Notes: generated by a model from the letters alone, not told the origin. A stretch of DNA of 10,103 nt from Methanobrevibacter sp. (GCA_016838945.1 JADLKP010000063.1:1-10103), one strand, 5' to 3'. Counted from the stretch's first letter, positions 1-6,217 are shown. Numbers and translations: made by a program.

Positions 1-265
1 TAGCTATGTTATTAATTTAAATTAATAAATTTAATTGATTATTATAATATTATAGATTAAGTTAATTATAAACTTATGTATTGATTTTAAAAAACTTATC
101 CAAAAATCAAAAAATATTCTTAAGTTGCCTTCAATATCCAAATTAAAAATAAAAGAAAAAACATATTTCAAAATGATGGCATTTAAAATAAAAGTTTGAT
201 TAATTTAACGAATAGTTTACCATAAAACATCCAGTTAAATAATCAACCAATCAATTTAATTAAAC
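1..265. other. AT-rich intergenic DNA downstream of hacB
   Basis: No gene is seen here on either strand. The stretch is almost entirely A and T and lies beyond the stop codon of the leftward-reading hacB. Several A-runs on the plus strand, at about 88-95, 102-115 and 143-162, are T-runs in the hacB transcript. Oligo-T tracts are the usual archaeal termination signal, so this is probably the hacB 3' untranslated and termination region. It may also hold the promoter of a gene beyond the left edge, but no convincing site stands out. Confidence 0.5.
143..162 (-). terminator. Oligo-T terminator candidate for hacB
   Basis: On the minus strand this reads as a T-rich tract with runs of six, four and five T. 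It lies about 100 bases past the hacB stop codon. Archaeal RNA polymerase terminates at such tracts without needing a hairpin. A second T-rich cluster at 102-115 could act as a backup. Confidence 0.35.
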
Positions 266-751
266 TTATTCCTTTTGTGCCAAATAATGTTTAACTAGAC
301 CACCATCAGACAATATATTTATCATGAATTCTTTAAAAGCTTGGAATTCAACTTCAATGTTTTTGGTTTCATTGACGATGATTCCCTTCTCCAAATCAAC
401 TGAAAGAACATCTCCATCATCTGCTTCAATGTCTGCAACAACTACAGGCAGACCAATATTGATTGCATTCCTATAGAATATGCGTGCAAATGATTTTGCA
501 ACAATAGCTTCAACACCTGCAGCCTTGATTGCTACCGGAGCCTGTTCCCTAGAAGATCCGCATCCGAAGTTTTCACCTGCAAGTATGATGTCACCTTGCT
601 TTACATTCTTAGTGAAATCCGCTCTTTCTCCTTCAAGAACATGAAGCGCCAAGTCCTTTGGATTGAATGTCCTCAAATATCTTCCAGGAATGATAACATC
701 AGTGTCAATGTTATCTCCAAAATTCCAAACTTTTCCTCTAATTTCAGCCAT
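266..751 (-). CDS. hacB: Homoaconitase small subunit (HacB, aconitase-family swivel domain)
   Basis: This 161-residue protein is the small subunit of a two-subunit hydro-lyase of the aconitase / isopropylmalate isomerase family. The whole protein is the swivel domain, with FGDNIDTD at 11-18 and the signature GCGSSREQAP at 63-72. The substrate loop reads YLRT, with R27 and T28. In Methanocaldococcus jannaschii, Arg-Thr at these sites marks the homoaconitase subunit MJ1271, whereas the isopropylmalate isomerase subunit MJ1277 has Val-Tyr. I therefore call HacB, which acts in 2-oxosuberate synthesis for coenzyme B, rather than LeuD. The partner large subunit is not in the window. An upstream in-frame GTG at 760 would add three residues. 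The ATG at 751 is preferred because the protein then begins as its homologues do. Most automatic annotation would label it leuD. Confidence 0.85.
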   Translation of the reverse strand: MAEIRGKVWNFGDNIDTDVIIPGRYLRTFNPKDLALHVLEGERADFTKNVKQGDIILAGENFGCGSSREQAPVAIKAAGVEAIVAKSFARIFYRNAINIGLPVVVADIEADDGDVLSVDLEKGIIVNETKNIEVEFQAFKEFMINILSDGGLVKHYLAQKE

Positions 752-797
752 AGTATTCACTACATTTAAGATTTAATAATTTTAAAAAATTAAGAAA

Positions 798-818
798 TAT
801 GGAATTGCTAATTCCATA
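798..818 (-). promoter_or_regulatory. Perfect 9-bp inverted repeat upstream of hacB
   Basis: TATGGAATT at 798-806 is followed by a 3-base spacer and its exact reverse complement at 810-818. In the hacB direction it ends about 46 bases before the start codon and is followed by a T-rich stretch. It could be an operator for a dimeric regulator of hacB, a leader hairpin, or part of a terminator for mptG. The sequence does not decide between these. Confidence 0.45.
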
Positions 819-828
819 AAAAATAAAC

Positions 829-850
829 AATGGGTTATTCAAACCCCATT
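829..850 (-). terminator. Imperfect hairpin followed by T-run, between mptG and hacB
   Basis: AATGGGTT at 829-836 pairs with ACCCCATT at 843-850, with one base out of register. Read on the minus strand, the hairpin is followed by a T-rich stretch containing six consecutive T. It looks like an intrinsic-type terminator for mptG. It stands just before the shorter perfect inverted repeat at 798-818, so the two form a double-hairpin arrangement. Confidence 0.4.
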
Positions 851-856
851 ATATTA

Positions 857-928
857 CTATGCATTAATTTAATACTATGCATTAATTTATAGCTATACAT
901 TAATTTAATACTATGCATTAATTTAAAC
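857..928. repeat. Four tandem 18-bp repeats just past the mptG stop
   Basis: The unit ctatgcattaatttaata begins at 857, 875, 893 and 911, an exact period of 18. Copies differ by one to three bases. The array starts 7 bases past the mptG stop codon and lies roughly 105-180 bases upstream of hacB. It is either a slippage minisatellite or a repeated binding site; nothing in it resembles the end of mptG. Confidence 0.85.
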
Positions 929-935
929 ACTAAAG

Positions 936-1916
936 TTATTTTTCAATTACATAACCATGATTCTGAGCTTTTGTTACCCTTACACGGTCTTTACCTACAA
1001 GCTCTTCTGCAACTTTGACAATGTCCTTATTGTTATCGTCAAAGACTGTATATAATGTAGGACCAAAGGAACTGATACCAGTACCGTAAGCTCCTGCTTC
1101 ATCAAGCGCTTGCATAGTAGGCAAGTAATGTGGATCTAAACTGTGTTCAAGCTTATTGAAACCAACATTTTGAAGTTCCCTAATTGCCCAACCGAAGTTG
1201 ACAATATCCTTCTCAAGCAAGAATGGAAGCAAGTTCATTAAGATCAAATGGGAAACTTGTTCCACTTCAGTTTTTGGAAGAGGACAGTATGTTTGGAAAA
1301 CATTTACTTCCTGTTGATCATGCATGGTTTCCTCTACTTCAGGCATAGCAAGCAAGATGTCCCATTCTTCAGGGAACTCATATCTTGCAATCAATGTTGC
1401 AGGTTTTGCCTTGGATGCAGAAGATGGCAAGAATCCAGGTTTTTCTTCTAAACTGTGACCCCCATCTACTATGAAACCTCCTAAATCATGTGCAAAAGTA
1501 CCTATACCAGAGGTTCCACCCCTTCCAACCATGGTACTTAATTCCCTGCTAGAAAATTTGAGTCCTGCAGTTTCAGTCATCAAATGTGCAGTGCAAACTG
1601 AGATTTGAGTTCCGGAACCTAATCCTGAATGTGCAGGATATGCTTCTAAAACCTTAAAGTGGAATCCGGATTCAATATTACAGATTTCAGCAATTCTTTC
1701 AGCAGCTTTTGGAATTTTATCTTGACATTCTTCGATGGAATCTTGTCTAATGCCATCAGCAAATTCTAAGGTATACCCTTTTTCATTGGTTTCTTCACTT
1801 TCTAATACAAATTGTGGATCGCTAAGTGCGAGACCTATACCACCATCAATTCTCTTATAAGACCCATTCATGTCGATAAGAGACATGTGTAATCTTGAAG
1901 GTGCTCTAATAATCAT
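936..1916 (-). CDS. mptG: Beta-ribofuranosylaminobenzene 5'-phosphate synthase (beta-RFAP synthase)
   Basis: The 326-residue protein belongs to the GHMP-kinase-like beta-RFAP synthase family. The enzyme condenses 4-hydroxybenzoate or 4-aminobenzoate with phosphoribosyl pyrophosphate, the committed step in building the arylamine part of tetrahydromethanopterin. The N-terminus, with IIRAPSRLHMSLIDMNG, is typical of the family. The glycine-rich phosphate-binding motif AYPAHSGLGSGTQIS lies at about 92-106, and a second glycine-rich segment (VGRGGTSGIGTFAHDLGG) follows. The length is full for the family. It starts at an ATG with a weak GTGA element upstream. It is probably transcribed alone: about 390 bases separate it from tes, and repeats and hairpins follow it. 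The product is cytoplasmic. Confidence 0.9.
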   Translation of the reverse strand: MIIRAPSRLHMSLIDMNGSYKRIDGGIGLALSDPQFVLESEETNEKGYTLEFADGIRQDSIEECQDKIPKAAERIAEICNIESGFHFKVLEAYPAHSGLGSGTQISVCTAHLMTETAGLKFSSRELSTMVGRGGTSGIGTFAHDLGGFIVDGGHSLEEKPGFLPSSASKAKPATLIARYEFPEEWDILLAMPEVEETMHDQQEVNVFQTYCPLPKTEVEQVSHLILMNLLPFLLEKDIVNFGWAIRELQNVGFNKLEHSLDPHYLPTMQALDEAGAYGTGISSFGPTLYTVFDDNNKDIVKVAEELVGKDRVRVTKAQNHGYVIEK

Positions 1917-1948
1917 TTTTTCACGACCATTTTAATTTATTCAATAAC

Positions 1949-1988
1949 TGAATCGGATAATAAAACTTCGTCTTCCTCACACGATTCA
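1949..1988 (-). promoter_or_regulatory. Possible hairpin in the mptG leader
   Basis: A 7-base inverted repeat (TGAATCG at 1949-1955, CGATTCA at 1982-1988) encloses a 26-base loop that is much richer in G and C than the DNA around it. It lies 33-72 bases ahead of the mptG start codon. The same bases also form a short open frame on the minus strand (1937-1996). Function is unknown. Confidence 0.25.
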
Positions 1989-2179
1989 ATTATCAAATGT
2001 ATAATTATAATATTAAAAAATATCTTATTTAAAAAATATTTAACAAACTTAAATGTTCACTATACTTAAATATTCATTTTTAATATATAAACTTTATTAT
2101 ATATATTAATAGAAATAGTTGGAAAATGGAAAAAATTGTAAAAAAATAGGAAAAAGTAGAAAAATAATATAAAAAATTG

Positions 2180-2277
2180 AAAAATTATCTAGAAAAAATA
2201 GTCAAAATATAAATAAAAAATAAAAAATAAAAAATTATCTAGAAATAGCAAATATAATAAAAAAATAAAAAAAATAA
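2180..2277. repeat. Degenerate 50-bp tandem duplication downstream of tes
   Basis: The 16-base string aaaaattatctagaaa occurs at 2180-2195 and 2230-2245, exactly 50 bases apart. The bases after each copy are also similar (tag-t-caaaatataa-like followed by AT-rich sequence), with small insertions and deletions. This reads as an old tandem duplication of about 50 bases. Low complexity lowers certainty for everything except the 16-base core. Confidence 0.5.
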
Positions 2278-2300
2278 AATAAAAAAAAGAGAAAAATCAA
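2259..2300 (-). terminator. T-tract terminator of tes
   Basis: On the minus strand, immediately past the tes stop codon, there are successive T-runs of five to nine bases separated by single A or C bases. This is a strong oligo-T terminator by archaeal standards, and no hairpin is needed. Confidence 0.55.
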
Positions 2301-2309
2301 TTAAATAAT

Positions 2310-3836
2310 CTATTCATCCTCTTCTTCTTTTCCAGTCTTATCATTAAATTCAGTCATTTTCTGATTTAAAGGAACGGAAAACTCATCTTCAATTCCTTGC
2401 CTGTAGATAGAGTTCATTGTACAGAATGGAATAACTCTACCATCAGGAACTGCATAATGGATAACACAGTCTTTTACCCTATCAGTATCAAAGTTAAATG
2501 GATCCATGAAATGCATACAGGATACAAGTAATGAATTTACGTGGAATTCACCTAATGCATCATAGGATTGACTTTTGAAGATATCCAATAAGATCTTTTT
2601 CATATCCAAGCCAGATGGAGCTTCATCCTCATTGATGATTTTAGGAAGGTTTTTAGCAGCACTTGCTAAAACTCTTGATTTGATTGCGAAACCGCCATCT
2701 TCCAATTTGTCTGTGTATTTGTTTAGGAATGATAAGAATTTATCAACATCAATGAAACGGGTGATAGGTATGATCTTACCCTCATCCATAAAGATATAAG
2801 TAGCTGAACCACAGTGTTGGTGACAGTTTAAGGTTACTGGAGGCTCTTCATTTCTTAATGCTCCAATGAAACTGGATACCGGTTGAACAGATGTTGCAGA
2901 ATAGAAATCATCTTTTGCAATTTGACCGTTGGTCTGTTCATCCACCAATTCCAAGAAGTCAGGAATTGTGATTCTTTGCTCTTCCACTTGATCAGATGGA
3001 GTTCTTCCAGAGAATGATACTGGCTGGAAGTTTACACCGTGAACAATATCAATGTTGTTAATAGCAAATCTGATGATATCACCGATTTGCTGGTCATTTA
3101 CACCTTTTACAACAGTAGGTACAATCACTACACCAAGTCCTGCTTGCCTACATTTTTCAATAGCTTCCAATTTTACATTTAAGAGGTTTTTGTTTCTTGC
3201 TATAAGGTAAGGCTCTTCAGTTACACCATCAAATTGCAAGTAAACAGTGTTTAATCCTGCATCTTTCAATTCTTGAGCATAACCTTCTTTCTTAGCAATC
3301 CTGATACCGTTGGTTGCTATTTGAGTATGTGAAAATCCTTCTTCCCTTGCTATTCTGATTAAGTCAGGCAAATCTTTTCTTACGGTAGGTTCACCACCAG
3401 CATATTGAATAGCTGGAGCAGGAACAGGCTTTTCGTTTCTTAAGTTTCTAAGCATTTGACGAATTTCATCTTGAGTAGGTTCAAATAATTTTTTGGAAGT
3501 TGCTGCATTAGCAAAACAGATAGGACATTTCAAATTGCACCTGTTTGTTACATCAATCAATCCTAAGACAGTGTATGATTCATGTTCAGAACAAATACCA
3601 CAATTTTGCGGACATTTTGCAACCTTATTCACCATAGGATTTTCCAAATCTTGAGTAATGGAGTCAACTTGATCAACTCTGTCATATAACTCTGCGTCAC
3701 TCCAATAAGTATTATTGAATTCCCCATGTTCTGGACATTCCTTTTTAATCCAGACTTTTCCGTCCTCTTCATAAACCTCAGCATCTAAAGGCTTGAGACA
3801 AATTGGACATAAGCTAGTTGTATTTTTAATATGCAC
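2310..3836 (-). CDS. tes: Radical SAM tetraether lipid synthase (Tes, MJ0619-like)
   Basis: This 508-residue protein matches the MJ0619/Tes family, which joins phytanyl chains of two archaeol lipids by C-C coupling to make GDGT tetraethers. At the N-terminus is a CPIC plus CPEHG metal site (C10, C13, C34). A CPQNCGIC motif (C75, C79, C82) follows. The radical SAM CxxxCxxC is C100, C104, C107, with GGEP at 147-150 for SAM binding. Further cysteines lie at C338 and C342 (CHQHC) and at C440, C457 and C472. This pattern fits the several extra iron centres known in the family. It starts with GTG, chosen because GTGGTGA lies 4 bases upstream and because a later ATG would lose the N-terminal metal site. 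There is no signal peptide. The lipid gene carS lies nearby, across one small gene. A paralogue coupling other lipid positions cannot be excluded. Confidence 0.85.
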   Translation of the reverse strand: MHIKNTTSLCPICLKPLDAEVYEEDGKVWIKKECPEHGEFNNTYWSDAELYDRVDQVDSITQDLENPMVNKVAKCPQNCGICSEHESYTVLGLIDVTNRCNLKCPICFANAATSKKLFEPTQDEIRQMLRNLRNEKPVPAPAIQYAGGEPTVRKDLPDLIRIAREEGFSHTQIATNGIRIAKKEGYAQELKDAGLNTVYLQFDGVTEEPYLIARNKNLLNVKLEAIEKCRQAGLGVVIVPTVVKGVNDQQIGDIIRFAINNIDIVHGVNFQPVSFSGRTPSDQVEEQRITIPDFLELVDEQTNGQIAKDDFYSATSVQPVSSFIGALRNEEPPVTLNCHQHCGSATYIFMDEGKIIPITRFIDVDKFLSFLNKYTDKLEDGGFAIKSRVLASAAKNLPKIINEDEAPSGLDMKKILLDIFKSQSYDALGEFHVNSLLVSCMHFMDPFNFDTDRVKDCVIHYAVPDGRVIPFCTMNSIYRQGIEDEFSVPLNQKMTEFNDKTGKEEEDE

Positions 3837-3840
3837 ACTC

Positions 3841-3847
3841 TCACCAC
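3841..3847 (-). promoter_or_regulatory. Strong Shine-Dalgarno site fixing the GTG start of tes
   Basis: The minus strand reads GTGGTGA, four bases before the GTG codon at 3836. GGTGA matches the 3' end of archaeal 16S rRNA (complementary to ATCACC). This decides in favour of the GTG start. Confidence 0.7.
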
Positions 3848-4197
3848 AATAATCTATTATAATTCAATGATTTTTTTGAAAATTTGTTTTTTAATAAGAT
3901 TTAGTATAAATTAAATTGATTTGATAAAGAAATTACGATTTGCAGAAAAATTAATAGGAAATAATTAATAGAAAAAACCAATCTAATTTCAATATCTCTC
4001 CAAATAGAAATTAACATTAAAATAAAGCAAGTGAATTTAGTTTATAAAAACCTTATCTTAATATAATTATTTAAATTTATTCTTTATTGTATATAAACTT
4101 AATATTTAATCAGGTTAAATCATAAAATTAGAATATATTAAGTAATAGAAAGAAGATAGAATAATATGAAGATAAAATAAAAGAAAAAATTATATTT
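3848..4197. other. Divergent intergenic region between tes and the small plus-strand gene
   Basis: No gene is seen. This 350-base AT-rich stretch should carry promoters for both directions. For tes, a TATA-like TTTATACTAA lies on the minus strand at 3901-3910, about 65 bases before its start. For the rightward gene, TATATAAA at 4090-4097 and tttataaaaa at 4041-4050 are candidates, which would imply a leader of roughly 85 bases or more. Confidence 0.4.
4090..4097 (+). promoter_or_regulatory. TATA-box candidate for the small gene at 4209
   Basis: TATATAAA is a close match to the archaeal TATA box. It lies 112 bases before the ATG at 4209, so transcription would start near 4120 and leave a leader of about 85-90 bases. 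The surrounding AT-richness makes chance matches common. Confidence 0.25.
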
Positions 4198-4202
4198 AGG
4201 TG
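4198..4202 (+). promoter_or_regulatory. Shine-Dalgarno site deciding the start at 4209
   Basis: AGGTG lies six bases before the ATG at 4209. An in-frame GTG at 4200 lies within this site and so cannot be the start that the site serves. The ATG is therefore preferred. Confidence 0.65.
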
Positions 4203-4208
4203 CAGAAT

Positions 4209-4505
4209 ATGAAATTAAGTGAGTGGATTAAATTAAACAACATCCCAAACAATAGGATTTTAACAATACTCGAAGAATATGAAAATATTGAACCTATAAG
4301 CTTCAATGATCCGGAAGACGTTAAAGCAGAAGTCGAAGAGCATGGCTTAAGATGGGTGGCCAACAGATATGGCATCAGCGAAAAGGACCTTAAGGAATAC
4401 GGATGGAGATTCAGAAAACGAGATGATAAAGGTAAAAAAAGAGAAGAGACACCTATCATAAAAACAGATGAACAAAAACCGTTGGTAGATATTTTTGATG
4501 ACTGA
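4209..4505 (+). CDS. Small conserved-looking protein of unknown function, possible helix-turn-helix
   Basis: I do not recognise this 98-residue family. The start is the ATG following an AGGTG ribosome-binding site. The N-terminal part is predicted helical (KLSEWIKLNN, then RILTILEEYENIEP). The segment HGLRWVANRYGISEKDLKEYG at about 45-65 has the spacing of a helix-turn-helix: a helix, a Gly-Ile-Ser turn, and a second helix. The tail (about 70-88) is rich in Lys, Arg, Asp and Glu, and the last residues are acidic. There is no signal peptide or membrane segment, so it is probably cytoplasmic. It is the only plus-strand gene in the window, divergent from tes and converging on carS with a 22-base gap. 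Base and codon use look like those of its neighbours, which suggests a genuine gene. A DNA-binding role is inference only. Confidence 0.75.
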   Translation: MKLSEWIKLNNIPNNRILTILEEYENIEPISFNDPEDVKAEVEEHGLRWVANRYGISEKDLKEYGWRFRKRDDKGKKREETPIIKTDEQKPLVDIFDD

Positions 4506-4527
4506 TTCAAACCTTAATTAAGATCAA

Positions 4528-5103
4528 TCAGTACCAAACCTCTTTGATTCCAAGCAAATAAGCAATAGAGTTAGCACCTAAATGTAAAATAAGTGAAAGC
4601 AATACGATAATGATGAATAGGCTCCAACTGATTCTAACCACCAATAAGGCAAATATAAGTGCACCTATAACAAAATCCAATTGGTCCATAAAGGGAGCTG
4701 CCTGTCCACTTTGAAGACCCATTCTCCTTTTAATGAAACTTCCGACCAAATCACCAAACAATGCACCAAAAGCCATAAGGAATCCTAAAATCAAACCGCC
4801 AAGTACACTGCCATAAACATGAAGATCTATCACTCCACCAGTTAAGGCACTTAAATCTCCAAAGCATGTGCCGATTATTCCTAAAACTAGACCAACACAT
4901 GTTCCGATGATGGTTCCGTTCATGAAACCTTTCCATGTTACCCCATTACCAATGAGCCTGCGCCCATCTTTATAGTTTTTCCCCCCATCTACAGGTGTTC
5001 CTCCACCAAAGGCAAGGCCACTGAGGTTAGAAACATATGCAGGCAGCATAAAATAAGCTGCACCTAAAACAGCAATGAGTAATTTAAATATTTCAGAATC
5101 CAT
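4528..5103 (-). CDS. carS: CDP-archaeol synthase (CarS)
   Basis: CarS transfers CMP from CTP to unsaturated digeranylgeranylglyceryl phosphate, forming CDP-archaeol, the precursor of all polar archaeal phospholipids. The 191-residue protein is an integral membrane protein with about five hydrophobic segments (roughly 6-27, 63-81, 97-117, 142-157, 160-185). The family's conserved polar motifs are present: GTPVDGGKNYKDGRR at 35-49, GDLVGSFIKRR at 117-127 and PFMDQLDFV at 137-145. They belong to the Mg2+/CTP-binding active site, as in bacterial CdsA. The start is the ATG at 5103, with GAGG upstream; a TTG at 5130 would add nine residues without support. Its 3' end faces that of the small plus-strand gene, so the two transcripts must run into each other. 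The last T-run on its own strand (minus, 4434-4440) lies inside that gene. Confidence 0.92.
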   Translation of the reverse strand: MDSEIFKLLIAVLGAAYFMLPAYVSNLSGLAFGGGTPVDGGKNYKDGRRLIGNGVTWKGFMNGTIIGTCVGLVLGIIGTCFGDLSALTGGVIDLHVYGSVLGGLILGFLMAFGALFGDLVGSFIKRRMGLQSGQAAPFMDQLDFVIGALIFALLVVRISWSLFIIIVLLSLILHLGANSIAYLLGIKEVWY

Positions 5104-5190
5104 TATTTGCCTCAATAAAATTATACACAATATTCATTTATCATTATATTGTTAATTATTAATAAATTTAAGCATGAAAACCTTAAATTT

Positions 5191-5290
5191 TATGAACCGT
5201 TTTCTAGAATACTAAAAGAAGCCCACAAAAAAATCTAAATTATGAACCGTTTTCTAGAATACTAAAAGAAGCCCATAAAAAAATCTAAAT
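5191..5290. repeat. Nested 50-bp direct repeats, first pair (copies 1 and 2)
   Basis: Two adjacent 50-base units (5191-5240 and 5241-5290) start with tatgaaccgttttctagaat and end with ctaaat. They differ at one base (cccaca versus cccata). Each contains an A7 run, read as T7 in the leftward transcript, and an 8-base palindrome TTCTAGAA. The pair recurs at 5384-5483. Confidence 0.95.
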
Positions 5291-5379
5291 TAATTTTTTA
5301 AATGATTATAGGAAGCTTCCAATAGGTTATAAGATTCTTGAAATGCAACAGAACGCATATCTGTCTCTGGGATTTCATA
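5290..5379 (-). pseudogene. Detached duplicate of the last 29 codons of the M14-like gene
   Basis: On the minus strand this encodes residues 201-229 of the neighbouring protein, from YEIPETDMRS to the stop, with no base changes. It has no start or upstream half of its own. It was created by the 193-bp duplication and is not expected to be translated. Confidence 0.85.
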
Positions 5380-5383
5380 ATTT

Positions 5384-5483
5384 TATGAACCGTTTTCTAG
5401 AATACTAAAAGAAGCCCACAAAAAAATCTAAATTATGAACCGTTTTCTAGAATACTAAAAGAAGCCCATAAAAAAATCTAAAT
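5384..5483. repeat. Nested 50-bp direct repeats, second pair (copies 3 and 4)
   Basis: Units at 5384-5433 and 5434-5483 match the first pair base for base, including the cccaca / cccata difference between members. The last base overlaps the stop codon of the M14-like gene. The 50-bp duplication must therefore be older than the 193-bp one. Confidence 0.95.
5470..5476 (-). terminator. T7 terminator candidate just past the M14-like gene, repeated four times
   Basis: The transcript reads TTTTTTT 7-13 bases past the stop codon. Because it lies in the 50-bp unit, the same tract recurs at 5420-5426, 5277-5283 and 5227-5233. The gene therefore has four serial oligo-T signals before carS. Confidence 0.5.
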
Positions 5484-6172
5484 TAATTTTTTAAATGATT
5501 ATAGGAAGCTTCCAATAGGTTATAAGATTCTTGAAATGCAACAGAACGCATATCTGTCTCTGGGATTTCATAAACAAATACTAGAGTGCCTGTTTTTACA
5601 ATAGGATTGTCTACAGTCTTGATTGATGTACTCTTTATAGGTCTTGTCTTGTTTCTCTTATAATAATTGAATCCAATATCTCCAGTAACTTCTTCAGCCA
5701 AATCTACAGATGCATTGTCCATTGTTGGAGTGGCAATATAATACCCTGCACCATAACTCGGCTCATGGTCATGGCCAATGATAACCAAATCAGGATCTTG
5801 CTTTGCCACATCAGAAACGACATAATCATGAACAAGAGACTCTCCATTGGCACGGCCCTTATTAAAGTCTTCAGGGGAATCAGTTACCTGAACACGATAG
5901 TTGATTACATCAACATCCCTATGAGTCAATGCAAAGAATCTGCAGACTAAAGGAAGAATGGACAAATGAAGCTTTTCTCTTGAATGCATACCAGAAACAA
6001 CTGCTATTTTTAATGAAGCATCATCCGAATATGAATAATCAACCCTTGTTACTGAACCTAAGTCATTTTCACCAACAAGTTCAGAGCTCCCTTCAGAAAA
6101 AATCAAAACTCCAAAAACAGCTGCAAGGATTATTATTAAACTGATTAGGACAATTTTAGTCTTTTTTCCCAT
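5483..6172 (-). CDS. Membrane-anchored protein with an M14 metallocarboxypeptidase-like fold
   Basis: The 229-residue protein starts with MGKKTK and a hydrophobic segment at about 7-25, giving a signal anchor with the rest outside the cell. The exported part carries what looks like the M14 zinc-peptidase set. GMHSREKLH gives H63 and E66 (HxxE). DPDLVIIGHDH gives a third ligand, H134 or H136. GRANGE at 106-111 recalls the substrate-binding Asn-Arg region. FVYEIPETD gives E202, placed like the catalytic Glu of carboxypeptidase A. Overall similarity is weak and the protein is short, so the assignment rests on motif order. Related folds include the AstE/AspA deacylases. It follows mfnF by 45 bases and may be co-transcribed. 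A substrate in the pseudomurein wall is possible but speculative. Its 3' end has been duplicated downstream. The ATG start lacks a strong ribosome site. Confidence 0.6.
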   Translation of the reverse strand: MGKKTKIVLISLIIILAAVFGVLIFSEGSSELVGENDLGSVTRVDYSYSDDASLKIAVVSGMHSREKLHLSILPLVCRFFALTHRDVDVINYRVQVTDSPEDFNKGRANGESLVHDYVVSDVAKQDPDLVIIGHDHEPSYGAGYYIATPTMDNASVDLAEEVTGDIGFNYYKRNKTRPIKSTSIKTVDNPIVKTGTLVFVYEIPETDMRSVAFQESYNLLEASYNHLKN

Positions 6173-6217
6173 AATATCATCAAAAAAATTTTAATAAATA
6201 GACTAATTGACAAACAT

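Larger units (their letters stand above)
1989..2309. other. AT-rich gap between tes and mptG
   Basis: No convincing gene is seen. The part near mptG should hold its promoter; a TATA-like stretch on the minus strand (TTTATATATTA) lies at about 2081-2092, but many AT runs compete. The part near tes, from about 2100, is low-complexity A-rich DNA on the plus strand, which gives T-rich RNA after the tes stop. Confidence 0.5.
5186..5573. repeat. Perfect 193-bp tandem duplication overlapping the 3' end of the M14-like gene
   Basis: Copy 1 spans 5186-5380 and copy 2 spans 5379-5573, with a period of 193 bases. I found no difference between the copies across the whole unit. Each copy carries two 50-bp sub-repeats plus the last 29 codons and stop of the adjacent gene. 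The right copy holds the intact gene end; the left copy is a detached duplicate. Identity over the whole unit indicates a very recent event, or an assembly error. Confidence 0.95.

Noticed and set aside
266..751. LeuD (isopropylmalate isomerase small subunit)
   Set aside because: The YLRT loop matches the homoaconitase type; LeuD of methanogens has YLVY-like residues there. Some doubt remains without the partner subunit.
2040..2309. Non-coding RNA or origin in the A-rich gap
   Set aside because: Only low-complexity A/T runs and a degenerate repeat are visible. No stable stem, conserved box or origin-recognition-type repeat was found.
4196..4510. Minus-strand frame of 104 codons opposite the small gene
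   Set aside because: It is low-complexity Ser/Leu-rich with no ribosome site, while the plus-strand frame has AGGTG at the right distance and normal codon use.
5186..5573. CRISPR array
   Set aside because: The 50-bp units abut directly with no unique spacers, and the larger unit includes a gene tail. No cas genes are near.
5186..5573. Insertion sequence or attachment site
   Set aside because: No transposase or integrase frame, no terminal inverted repeats and no tRNA gene. A simple tandem duplication explains it.
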